A DNA stretch of 22,729 bases, from the NCBI GenBank assembly GCA_036279475.1, contig DASUJB010000044.1:1-22729 (forward strand). Direction: 5' to 3'. A model generated the notes under the pieces. That model worked only from the letters and a program-made list of their open reading frames with translations, was not told where the DNA came from and searched no databases. The translations under genes and the position numbers were made by a program. This document shows, piece by piece, positions 14,772-22,279 of this stretch (its first letter is position 1; each line of letters starts with the position of its first letter). The DNA is from ZC4RG19 sp036279475 (GTDB lineage Bacteria; Actinomycetota; Acidimicrobiia; Acidimicrobiales; VFJN01).

Positions 14772-16830
14772 TCAGGCTGGTCACCGGCGCGGCGGTGCCA
14801 TCCCGAGGGGTTGGCAGGGGTTCGTACCTCACCGCCCGCCGGATCTCGGCCGCCAGGAACTCCCGGGACACCTCGTACGCCCCGTCGAGCGTGAAGTGCA
14901 CGCCGTCCGGTCGGAGGCCGTCATCCATCTCGCCGCCGTCCTGGCGTCGCAGGTAACCGGGGAGATCGATGGTCACGGCACCCTGGCGCTCGTCGGCGAC
15001 GTCCTGGATGATCTCGTTGACCCGGTCCATGCGAGCGGGATCGGACTCGGGGTACGGGCTCTCGGGGGGTGGGACCTCGTTGCGGCCGATGTCGATCTGC
15101 GGGGCGAGCAACCACAGCACCACCACGCCCTGCTCGAGGAACAGGTCGGTGGCCCGGGCGAACTCGTCGTGGAGGAAGCGGTCGTAGACCGGGTCGCCGG
15201 GGGAACGGAAGCGGTCGTCACCAGGGATCTTCCGGTCGGTGACCTCCCACGGCCCGGTCTGGACGATGGCGAAGTCCACACGGCCGTAGATCATGCGCAA
15301 CCGTGCCACCTCGGGTGCGATCGTGTCGGCCCACACCGCGCACTCCGCGGGCACCGGCCCCACCGCGCCCCGCGACCGGCGCTCGCCGCCGCGCGACACC
15401 GAGCACCCCAGCGCGTTGGTGACCCGGGTGTACGGGAGGACGATCTCCCCGCTCTGGGCACCCCAGGCGCCGAGGCCCCGCGCCGTCTCCAGCATGGTGG
15501 AGTCGCCCAGGGCGACGCCGATGAGCGCGTCGGCGGGCACGGCCTTGGGGTCCTGGAACTTGGCGGAATCCGCCCACAGCGCCTCGATGTCGGCCGAGGC
15601 GCCGCTCCCCGGCTCTGCCGGCACCGTCACGCCCACCAGCAGCACGGTGACGACGGCCAGGCCGGCCAGGGCCGGCATGGGCACCGCCGGTGCCGACCAG
15701 CCCCGGCGGATCGGCTTCTCGACGAGGAAGTACGAGGCCGTAGCCACGGCCAGCGTCACCCCGACCCGCAGCACGGTGAGCGGGAACCGGTCGAGCCCCG
15801 TTCGCTGGGGGTCGAGCACCAGGAAGATGGGCCAGTGCACGAGGTACACGCCGTAGGAGACGAGGCCCAGCAGCCGGAGGGGCTCGAAGGCCATCACCCG
15901 GCGCATCAGGCCCGGCACGGACACCGACAGCACCAGCGCTGCCGACAGGAGGGAGTAGACGAGCAGACCGCCGCGCGAGACGAAGGGCGTCTCCTGCTCG
16001 AGGTTGGCCCAGCACCACACCATCGCGGCCAGGGAGGCGCCGCCGAGCGGCAGGGCCAGGCGGGTGACGGCCCGCACCCGGGTGAGGCCCAGCGCCACCG
16101 CCACCGCCAGCAGCGCGCCGATGAGGATCTCCCCCATGCGGACGTAGGTGGCGTAGTAGATGGCGGTGCGCTCGCCCAGGCCGAGCAGGGCGGTGGCGAC
16201 CGCCGACACGGCGACGAGGGCGGCCAGCACGGCGCCGTACGCCTTGATCGAGCCCCGGGTGACGGCCAGGACGGCCACGGTCAGCACGGGGAAGACCCAG
16301 TAGAACTGCTCCTCGATGGCCAGCGACCAGAAGTGCAGCACCGGCGACGGTGAGGAGAAGAGGTCGGCGTAGGCCTGGTCGTCGAACAGGAACCTCCAGT
16401 TGGCCACCTGCAGCGCGGCGGCCACGATGTCACCGCCGACCCCGGGATGGCTCAGCTCCGACCAGATCCGCGAGCCGACGGCCACCGCCACCAGGGTGGC
16501 CGCCGAGGCGGGCAGCAACCGGCGGATGCGCCGTGACCAGAACGCCAGCAGGTCGATGCCGCCCCGGGAGCTGCGCTCGCCGAGCAGGAGCGACGTGATG
16601 AGGAAGCCCGACAGCGTGAAGAAGGTGGAGACGCTCAGGTAGCCGCCCCGCACCCCCGCGTACCCGGCGTGGAACAGCAGCACGACGACGACCGCCATGC
16701 CCCGGATGCCGTCGAGGGCCGGGTTGTACCGCAGCCGCCAGGCAGGGGCCGGCCGCCTGGGACCGGTGGTGGCGCCGTCGACGGCCTCGGCCGTCGACGG
16801 CCGTTCGATGACGTTCGTCGCTTCGTCCAT
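14764..16830 (-). CDS. membrane O-acyltransferase fused to SGNH esterase-like domain
   Basis: 688 residues, ATG start. The N-terminal part (about 35-400) is an acyltransferase-3 domain of the OafA/YrhL type: PALDGIRGMAVVVVLLFHAGY with the conserved His54, FFTLSGFLIT at 70-79, RRIRRLLPA at 100-108, WSLAIEEQFYWVFP, and about ten membrane helices. The C-terminal part (about 430-670), predicted outside, is SGNH-like: GDST (Ser444) and DGVHF (Asp642, His645) supply a catalytic triad. Such fusions acetylate sugars of the cell wall, polysaccharides or glycolipids, moving acyl groups across the membrane to the SGNH domain. The acceptor is unknown here; no glycan biosynthesis cluster is adjacent. No obvious ribosome-binding site near the start. 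The gene ends 31 bases from the convergent FecR-domain gene. Confidence 0.93.
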   Translation of the reverse strand: MDEATNVIERPSTAEAVDGATTGPRRPAPAWRLRYNPALDGIRGMAVVVVLLFHAGYAGVRGGYLSVSTFFTLSGFLITSLLLGERSSRGGIDLLAFWSRRIRRLLPASAATLVAVAVGSRIWSELSHPGVGGDIVAAALQVANWRFLFDDQAYADLFSSPSPVLHFWSLAIEEQFYWVFPVLTVAVLAVTRGSIKAYGAVLAALVAVSAVATALLGLGERTAIYYATYVRMGEILIGALLAVAVALGLTRVRAVTRLALPLGGASLAAMVWCWANLEQETPFVSRGGLLVYSLLSAALVLSVSVPGLMRRVMAFEPLRLLGLVSYGVYLVHWPIFLVLDPQRTGLDRFPLTVLRVGVTLAVATASYFLVEKPIRRGWSAPAVPMPALAGLAVVTVLLVGVTVPAEPGSGASADIEALWADSAKFQDPKAVPADALIGVALGDSTMLETARGLGAWGAQSGEIVLPYTRVTNALGCSVSRGGERRSRGAVGPVPAECAVWADTIAPEVARLRMIYGRVDFAIVQTGPWEVTDRKIPGDDRFRSPGDPVYDRFLHDEFARATDLFLEQGVVVLWLLAPQIDIGRNEVPPPESPYPESDPARMDRVNEIIQDVADERQGAVTIDLPGYLRRQDGGEMDDGLRPDGVHFTLDGAYEVSREFLAAEIRRAVRYEPLPTPRDGTAAPVTSLSP
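16772..16799. repeat. two tandem 12-bp palindromes near the acyltransferase start
   Basis: GCCGTCGACGGC occurs twice with CTCG between, 31 to 58 bases inside the acyltransferase coding region. Each unit is self-complementary, and the two can also pair with each other as a 12-bp hairpin with a 4-base loop. It codes for part of the cytoplasmic N-terminus. Confidence 0.6.
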
Positions 16831-16888
16831 GCGTCAGGCAGCCCCCAGCCCCGTGCCGCGGCGCGGGCACCGCGCCCGGCGGGCCACG

Positions 16889-18076
16889 TTAGCTGGTCGC
16901 GACTGACAGCAGGATCGCGTCCCCCTGCCCGCCGCCACCACACAGGGCAGCGGCGCCGAGGCCACCGCCGCGCCGCCGGAGCTCGTGGAGCAGGGTCAGC
17001 GCCACCCGCGTGCCGGACATCCCCACCGGATGGCCGAGGGCGATGGCACCGCCGTTGACGTTGACGACCTCGTCGCTGATGCCGAGGTCCTGCATGGAGG
17101 CCACCCCCACGGCGGCGAAGGCCTCGTTGAGCTCGAACAGGTCGACCTCGGCGAGAGACCTCCCCGCGCTCTCGAGGGCGGCGCCGATCGCCCGCGACGG
17201 CTGGGTGAGCAGCGACGGGTCGGGACCGGCGACCTGGCCGTAGCCGACGACCTCGCCCAGCACCCCGAGGCCCAGGCGGTCGGCGGCCGCCCTGGAGGCG
17301 ACGATCACGGCGGCGGCGCCGTCGGAGATCTGCGAGGCGTTGCCGGCGGTGATGTTGCCGGCCTTGTCGAAGGCGGGGCGCAACCCGGCGAGCGATTCCG
17401 CGGTCGTGCCGGGGCGGACGCCCTCGTCGGTGTCGACGACGAGGGGGTCGCCCCTCCGCTGGGGCACCGTGACGGGGACGATCTCCTCGGCCAGGCGTCC
17501 CTCCTTCATGGCGGCGGCCGCCCGTTCGTGCGACTTGGCGGCCAGCTCATCCTGGGGGGCCCGCTCGATGCCGGCCGACGCCGCGTACCTCTCGGTGCCG
17601 GCCCCCATGGCGCACTGGTCGAAGGCGCAGAAGAGGCCGTCGTACATCATCGAGTCGATCACCGACCTGTCGCCCAGGCGGTAGCCCTCACGGGCGCCGG
17701 GGAGCAGGTAGGGCGCCTTGGACATCGACTCCATGCCACCGGCCACGACGATCTCCGCCGCTCCGGCCTGGATGAGGAGGTCGGCGAGGAAGATGGCGTT
17801 CAGGCCCGACAGGCACACCTTGTTGACGGTGGTGGCGGGCACGGTCAGGGGGATGTCGGCGTTGGCGGCGGCCTGACGGGCGGTGATCTGGCCGGCGCCG
17901 GCCTGGAGCACCTGCCCCATGAACACGTAGTCGACCTGGTCGGGCCGGACGCCGGCCCGCTCGAGGGCGGCTCTGATGGCGACGCCGCCGAGCTCGGTGG
18001 CGGCGAAGCCGCTGAGCGCTCCGGAGAGCTTGCCGATCGGCGTGCGGGCACCCGCCAGGATCACGGAACCAGCCAT
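16889..18076 (-). CDS. acetyl-CoA C-acetyltransferase (thiolase)
   Basis: 395 residues. It condenses two acetyl-CoA to acetoacetyl-CoA, or cleaves the reverse way. Catalytic residues are at the family positions: Cys88 in NKVCLSG, His349 in GGAIALGHPVG, and Cys379 in ALCGGGGQG. Length is typical of biosynthetic-type thiolase. Of two in-frame ATGs (18085 and 18076) I prefer 18076, because the protein then begins MAGSVILAGARTPIG like its homologues and a GGGGGA lies 8 bases upstream. Preceded by a predicted TAGGCT -10 box and a 14-bp dyad. With crotonyl-CoA carboxylase/reductase in the same neighbourhood it likely supplies the ethylmalonyl-CoA pathway or polyhydroxybutyrate synthesis; degradation of acetoacetyl-CoA is also possible. 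Confidence 0.95.
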   Translation of the reverse strand: MAGSVILAGARTPIGKLSGALSGFAATELGGVAIRAALERAGVRPDQVDYVFMGQVLQAGAGQITARQAAANADIPLTVPATTVNKVCLSGLNAIFLADLLIQAGAAEIVVAGGMESMSKAPYLLPGAREGYRLGDRSVIDSMMYDGLFCAFDQCAMGAGTERYAASAGIERAPQDELAAKSHERAAAAMKEGRLAEEIVPVTVPQRRGDPLVVDTDEGVRPGTTAESLAGLRPAFDKAGNITAGNASQISDGAAAVIVASRAAADRLGLGVLGEVVGYGQVAGPDPSLLTQPSRAIGAALESAGRSLAEVDLFELNEAFAAVGVASMQDLGISDEVVNVNGGAIALGHPVGMSGTRVALTLLHELRRRGGGLGAAALCGGGGQGDAILLSVATS

Positions 18077-18118
18077 CGTGGCCATCCCCCGAGGAAGTCG
18101 GACGTCGTGGACGCCCCG

Positions 18119-18139
18119 AGCCTAGCTACCCGGCGGTAG
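18119..18139 (-). promoter_or_regulatory. thiolase promoter with abutting 14-bp dyad operator
   Basis: On the minus strand a dyad CTACC-GCCG-GGTAG (18126-18139) is followed one base later by TAGGCT (18119-18124), a possible -10 box about 42 bases before the chosen start codon. The dyad would fill the -10/-35 spacer, as expected of a repressor site. It overlaps the stop codon of the upstream spermidine-synthase-like gene. The arms are perfect 5-bp inverted repeats. Confidence 0.45.
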
Positions 18140-20642
18140 GTGAGGGCACCCCGGCGCTCCGCACGCCGACGCCCGTGACGTCGGCACCACCGTCCTCGGC
18201 CTCGTCGAGCGGTCCCGCGGGCGTGGTGGGGCCGGCTCCGGCCAGCGGGCGGCGCAGGCGGCGGAGGGCGAGGAGGGCGACGAGGTAGACGACCACGGAC
18301 AGGACCAGCACGGCGCCGAAGCCCGCCACCATGGCGAGGACGGTCGTGAGCACCGAGCCGATGACCGAGGCGAACCCGTTGACGGCCCAGCCCCAGGCCA
18401 CGTACTCGGCAGGGTGGTCGCTGAGGCCGGCGACGGCCGCCAGCCCCAGGGGCATGAACATGCCCAGGGTCACGCCCAGCGGGGCCAGCACCACGAAGGC
18501 CGTCGCCACCCGTGCCGCCAGGGGGGCGGTGAGCAGCGCGTCGGTCAGGGCCGGCAGGGCGAACAGGTAGGCGGCACCGAGGGCGACGACGGCGGCGGCC
18601 AGGACCCGCACGGCGACGCGGGGATGCCGTTGCAGCCTGGCGCTGAGCAGTGCCCCCACCCCGGTGGACACAAGGAGGGATGCGAGCGTCACGGTGAGCG
18701 AGTACGTCGGGTACCCGAGGAACAGGACCAGCCGCTGGATCAACGTGACCTCGAAGAACATGAAGCCGAGGCCGAGGGCGGAGAAGTACAGGGCCGACGT
18801 GCCCTTGCGGGGCAGGGCGGCCCACACGCCGCGCATGGACACGAACGGCAGCAGCAGGAAGACGGCGGCCAGCACCGCCGCCAGCGCCAGGAGGAGGACG
18901 ACGACGCGCTCGCCCACGGCCACCTCGGCGTCGTACACGTTGACCGACTCGCCGTAGTGCCGGAGCACGTCGTCGTACTTGGCGAAGTGCCAGAAGAACG
19001 GTGCGTCGTCGTCGACCGGCGAGATGTCGTACGGGTAGGCGTCGACGTAGGCGTCCAGCTCGCCATCGGGGAGCGTGGCCACCTTGGTGACCGAGTTGTC
19101 ACCGGGGCGGCCGGGGGCGTAGCGCACCACGTTGCCCTCGACGGCGCGGTCCTGCTGGAGGAAGGCCGCCACCTCGGCGCCGGTGAAGGGCGTGGCCTTG
19201 ACGAGCACGGTGGAGAGCACCGACGGCCCGCCGCTCGGCGTGGTGGCGACGAGGATGTGCCGGGACGGGTCGTCCACCCCGATGCGCTCGAGCGCGGCCC
19301 GGGCAGTGCTCACGTAGCGGGTGGTGCGGTTGGGCTTGCCCTCGTAGTCGATCTCGCCGAACTGGGTGGCCACCAGCCCCCCGTCGCGGAGGTGCTCGAG
19401 GCTCTCGACGACCGCCTCGGTGGTGTAGAGGTAGCTCTCGGAGAGGACGAAGGCGCCGGCGGTGGCGGCGTTGGTGGCCGAGTAGCTGTCGGGTGCCGGG
19501 AACCAGACGATGTCGTAGGCGTCGTCGCTGCGGGCGAGGAAGGACCGGCCGTCGTCGGTGCGGTAGTCCACCCCGGGCTGGTCGGCGAGGTGGCCGCCGT
19601 AGTCCGCGTAGGTGTCGGTGACGAGGTCGTGGGTGACGGGGTTGAGCTCGACGGCGTCGATGTGCTCCGCCCGGAAGTACAGGGAGGCCAGGACCTCGTG
19701 GCCACCGGCGGCGCCGATGATCGCCACGTCCCGGGGCGGGGAGCCCAGCACGTCGAAGGGGAAGGAGCGGGGGTCGTGGTCGAAGCCGTAGGCCTTGCCG
19801 CCCAGGCTGCGGACGTCGCCGTCCCACGGCTTGATGACCGATCCCAGCATGCCGTCGTGGTTGAGCAGGATGCCGTTGTCCAACACCCCCGTGTCGACGC
19901 GGAAGATGGGACTCCACCGGGAGACGTCGGCGCCGCTGAGGTCGGTCTTGCCGTCGTCGACCCTCACGTCGGGGACCACGCCCGCCAGCGCCACCGAGGC
20001 GGCCAGGCCCAGGGTGAGGGCTCCGCCCACCGCCACCAGCCGGGAGCGGAGCCGGAGGGCGACCGCCAGGCCCACGGCCGCCAGCACCGCCCCGGCCAGG
20101 GCGATGATCCGCGGCGGGCCGATGACCGAGATGAGCGGTACCGCGGCGGCGGCGGCGATCCCGGACCCGAGCAGGTCGGCGGCGTACAGCTTGCCGATGC
20201 CCTCGGTGCGACGGGAGAGGAGGGTCGACACCATGACCCCCACCCAGACGAACGAGGCGTACAGCGCCAGGCAGAGCAGCACGAGCTTGGCGAAGTTGCC
20301 GACCGAGGCGGCCGTGCCGTAGCGCCAGATGGCGAGCGAGTCGATGGGGATGCGGGCCACGACGAGGTAGCCGACGACCACGCTGACCGCCCCGGCCAGC
20401 GATCCCAGCAGCAGCACGGTGTCGGTACCGGCTCGCCGCAGGCGAGCGGAGACCGACGTGAGGACGCTGCCGCTGCCGATGCCGAGCAGCGCCAGCCCGA
20501 TGACCAGGTAGGTGTAGTAGTAGAAGAGCTTGAAAGAGACCACACGGGTATAGCTGACCTCGAGGAGCAGCGAGGCGACGCTGATCAGGAAGATCTCGAG
20601 GTGGTAGCCGCGCCGGCGCGCGGCGGGGTTCGGACGGGCCAT
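18126..20642 (-). CDS. fused multi-pass membrane / spermidine-synthase-like protein
   Basis: 838 residues from the ATG at 20640-20642, preceded by GGGGGA at 9 bases. About seven membrane helices (15-220) lead into a soluble Rossmann-like domain (about 240-580), and a second set of helices (about 600-800) closes the protein. In the soluble part AIIGAAGGHE (308-317) resembles the glycine-rich motif of SAM and decarboxylated-SAM binding proteins, with VELNPVTHD (331-339) following; AGAFVLSESYLYTTEA (395-410) matches the membrane-fused 'spermidine synthase' family. The aminopropyltransferase DSTDP-type motif is not evident: the position reads WFPAPDSYS. True spermidine synthase activity is therefore doubtful; the family's substrate is unknown. 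It is divergent from ccr and lies upstream of thiolase, which has its own predicted promoter. Confidence 0.85.
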   Translation of the reverse strand: MARPNPAARRRGYHLEIFLISVASLLLEVSYTRVVSFKLFYYYTYLVIGLALLGIGSGSVLTSVSARLRRAGTDTVLLLGSLAGAVSVVVGYLVVARIPIDSLAIWRYGTAASVGNFAKLVLLCLALYASFVWVGVMVSTLLSRRTEGIGKLYAADLLGSGIAAAAAVPLISVIGPPRIIALAGAVLAAVGLAVALRLRSRLVAVGGALTLGLAASVALAGVVPDVRVDDGKTDLSGADVSRWSPIFRVDTGVLDNGILLNHDGMLGSVIKPWDGDVRSLGGKAYGFDHDPRSFPFDVLGSPPRDVAIIGAAGGHEVLASLYFRAEHIDAVELNPVTHDLVTDTYADYGGHLADQPGVDYRTDDGRSFLARSDDAYDIVWFPAPDSYSATNAATAGAFVLSESYLYTTEAVVESLEHLRDGGLVATQFGEIDYEGKPNRTTRYVSTARAALERIGVDDPSRHILVATTPSGGPSVLSTVLVKATPFTGAEVAAFLQQDRAVEGNVVRYAPGRPGDNSVTKVATLPDGELDAYVDAYPYDISPVDDDAPFFWHFAKYDDVLRHYGESVNVYDAEVAVGERVVVLLLALAAVLAAVFLLLPFVSMRGVWAALPRKGTSALYFSALGLGFMFFEVTLIQRLVLFLGYPTYSLTVTLASLLVSTGVGALLSARLQRHPRVAVRVLAAAVVALGAAYLFALPALTDALLTAPLAARVATAFVVLAPLGVTLGMFMPLGLAAVAGLSDHPAEYVAWGWAVNGFASVIGSVLTTVLAMVAGFGAVLVLSVVVYLVALLALRRLRRPLAGAGPTTPAGPLDEAEDGGADVTGVGVRSAGVPSPTAG

Positions 20643-20666
20643 CGGATGTGATCCCCCAGCGTGTGA

Positions 20667-20682
20667 CTTCCGGTGCCGGAAG
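20667..20682. promoter_or_regulatory. perfect 7-bp dyad in the leader of the spermidine-synthase-like gene
   Basis: CTTCCGG-TG-CCGGAAG is a perfect inverted repeat with a 2-base centre, 25 bases before the ATG of the divergent minus-strand gene and at the inferred transcription start. It could be an operator or a small leader hairpin just upstream of the ribosome-binding site. Confidence 0.35.
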
Positions 20683-20688
20683 GCGATC

Positions 20689-20694
20689 AACTTA
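20689..20694 (-). promoter_or_regulatory. -10 box of the spermidine-synthase-like gene
   Basis: On the minus strand TAAGTT fits the TANNNT consensus and would start a leader of about 40 bases that contains the GGGGGA ribosome-binding site. No clear -35. Confidence 0.35.
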
Positions 20695-20774
20695 GCCCTG
20701 GCCGACCCGGCAGCCCGATCCGGCAGGCCGGCGTGGCGCCGCAGGGCACCCCCGACCTCGGTGGCCTGGTCTTC

Positions 20775-20791
20775 TTACCGGCGAGTAGTTT
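20775..20791 (+). promoter_or_regulatory. ccr promoter: -10 box overlapped by a 14-bp dyad
   Basis: TAGTTT (20786-20791) lies seven bases before the ccr ATG and no Shine-Dalgarno is visible, so the mRNA is probably leaderless. TTACC-GGCG-AGTAG (20775-20788) is an imperfect dyad overlapping that -10 box. Its reverse complement, CTACT-CGCC-GGTAA, resembles the dyads upstream of the thiolase gene and sigR. A repressor bound here would block polymerase. Confidence 0.45.
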
Positions 20792-20798
20792 GCCGGCC

Positions 20799-22148
20799 AT
20801 GCAGGAGATCCTCGAGGCCATCCAGGCGGGAGCGTCGAGCGACGAGATCGCCGCCCTGGCCCTCCCCGAGAGCTACCGGGCGGCCCACGTGCTGCGGGCC
20901 GAGCAGGACATGTGGGAGGGGGTGCCCTCCGAGGAGAAGGATCCCCGCAAGTCGCTCCACGTGGGGCCGGTGCCCACGCCCGAGCTGGCGCCGGACGAGG
21001 TGACCATCGCCGTCATGGCCAGCTCGATCAACTTCAACACGGTGTGGACGTCGATCTTCGAGCCCCTACCGACCTTCGGGTTCCTCGACCGCCTGGCGCG
21101 CGAGTCGCCGTGGGCGGCCCGGCACCGCCAAGACTTCCACGTCGTCGGGTCCGATGCCTCGGCCGTGATCCTCCGCGTCGGCTCGGCCGTGCGCAACTGG
21201 CGACCCGGCGACCGGGTGGTCGTCCACTGCAACTACGTCGACGACCAGGATCCGTCGGCCCACGACGACTCCATGCTCGCTGCCAACCAGCGCATCTGGG
21301 GCTTCGAGTCGAACTTCGGGGGGCTGGCCGACCTGGCGATCGTCAAGGCCAACCAGCTCATGCCCAAGCCGGCCCACCTGACGTGGGAGGAGGCCGCCGT
21401 CAACGGGCTGTGCGCGTCGACCAGCTACCGCATGCTGGTCGGTCGCCACGCCGCCCGCATGAAGCAGGGCGACACGGTGTTCATCTGGGGGGCCACCGGC
21501 GGGATCGGCGCCTACGCCACCCAGCTCGTGCTCAACGGCGGGGGGATCCCGGTCGGCGTGGTGTCGAGCGAGGACCGGGCCCGGCTCCTCCGGGACATGG
21601 GGTGCGAGCACGTCGTCGACCGGAAGGCGGAGGGCTACCGGTTCTGGGCCGACGAGCACACCCAGGACGAGGGCGAGTGGCGCCGGCTCGGCAAGAAGGT
21701 GCGCTCGCTGGTGGGCGACGATCCCGACATCGTGTTCGAGCACCCCGGCCGCCAGACCATGGGCGCCTCGGTGTTCATCGCCAAGCGAGGGGGCACCATC
21801 GTCACCTGCGCCGCCACCAGCGGCTTCATGATCGAGTACGACAACCGGCACCTGTGGATGAAGCTGAAGCGCATCGTCGCCAGCCACTTCGCCAACTACC
21901 GGGAGGCGTGGGAGATGAACCGGCTCATCGACCGGGGCGCCATACAACCGGTGATGTCGGCCGTGTACCCGCTGGAGCAGGTGGGCGAGGCGGCACGCGC
22001 CGTCCACCGGAACGAGGCCGAGGGCAAGCTGGCGGTCCTGTGCCTGGCCCCCGGGGCAGGCCAGGGCGTGACCGATCCCGAGAAGCGGGAGCGCATCGGC
22101 GAGGAGCGCATCACCCGGTTCCAGCGCCACGCCGCCGGTCAGCTCTGA
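20799..22148 (+). CDS. ccrA: crotonyl-CoA carboxylase/reductase
   Basis: 449 residues. It carries out reductive carboxylation of crotonyl-CoA with NADPH and CO2 to (2S)-ethylmalonyl-CoA, the signature step of the ethylmalonyl-CoA pathway. This medium-chain reductase has the nucleotide-binding GATGGIG at 231-237. The four CO2-positioning residues known from Kitasatospora Ccr (Asn81, Phe170, Glu171, His365) have clear equivalents: Asn80 in SINFN, Phe169-Glu170 in WGFESN, and His363 in ASHFANYREAW. This supports true carboxylase rather than plain reductase function. I chose the ATG at 20799 (MQEILEAIQAG), typical for the family; the frame continues 126 bases upstream without family resemblance. 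No downstream partner gene: a strong terminator follows. Confidence 0.97.
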   Translation: MQEILEAIQAGASSDEIAALALPESYRAAHVLRAEQDMWEGVPSEEKDPRKSLHVGPVPTPELAPDEVTIAVMASSINFNTVWTSIFEPLPTFGFLDRLARESPWAARHRQDFHVVGSDASAVILRVGSAVRNWRPGDRVVVHCNYVDDQDPSAHDDSMLAANQRIWGFESNFGGLADLAIVKANQLMPKPAHLTWEEAAVNGLCASTSYRMLVGRHAARMKQGDTVFIWGATGGIGAYATQLVLNGGGIPVGVVSSEDRARLLRDMGCEHVVDRKAEGYRFWADEHTQDEGEWRRLGKKVRSLVGDDPDIVFEHPGRQTMGASVFIAKRGGTIVTCAATSGFMIEYDNRHLWMKLKRIVASHFANYREAWEMNRLIDRGAIQPVMSAVYPLEQVGEAARAVHRNEAEGKLAVLCLAPGAGQGVTDPEKRERIGEERITRFQRHAAGQL

Positions 22149-22213
22149 TCACACCGGTCGGCTTCGAGCGCGCCGGCCAGCCCTGAGCGCGCCGGTCGGC
22201 CGGGGACGGACGC

Positions 22214-22243
22214 GACGAGGGGGCCCCGCGGGGCCCCCTCGTC
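22214..22243. terminator. bidirectional terminator between ccr and the Rpf-type gene
   Basis: A perfect 30-base palindrome: the 15-base arm beginning GACGAGGGGG folds onto CCCCCTCGTC with essentially no loop beyond the central CGCG. It sits 65 bases after the ccr stop and 36 bases beyond the stop of the convergent cell-wall gene, the expected place for a shared terminator. Confidence 0.7.
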
Positions 22244-22279
22244 GTCGCGCCGTGCGGGCGTGGCCGCATGGTCCCGGGC

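Noticed and set aside
18414..20651. Long plus-strand frame opposite the spermidine-synthase-like gene
   Set aside because: Antisense shadow with Gly/Arg/Glu-rich nonsense; the minus strand shows clear membrane helices and a Rossmann motif.
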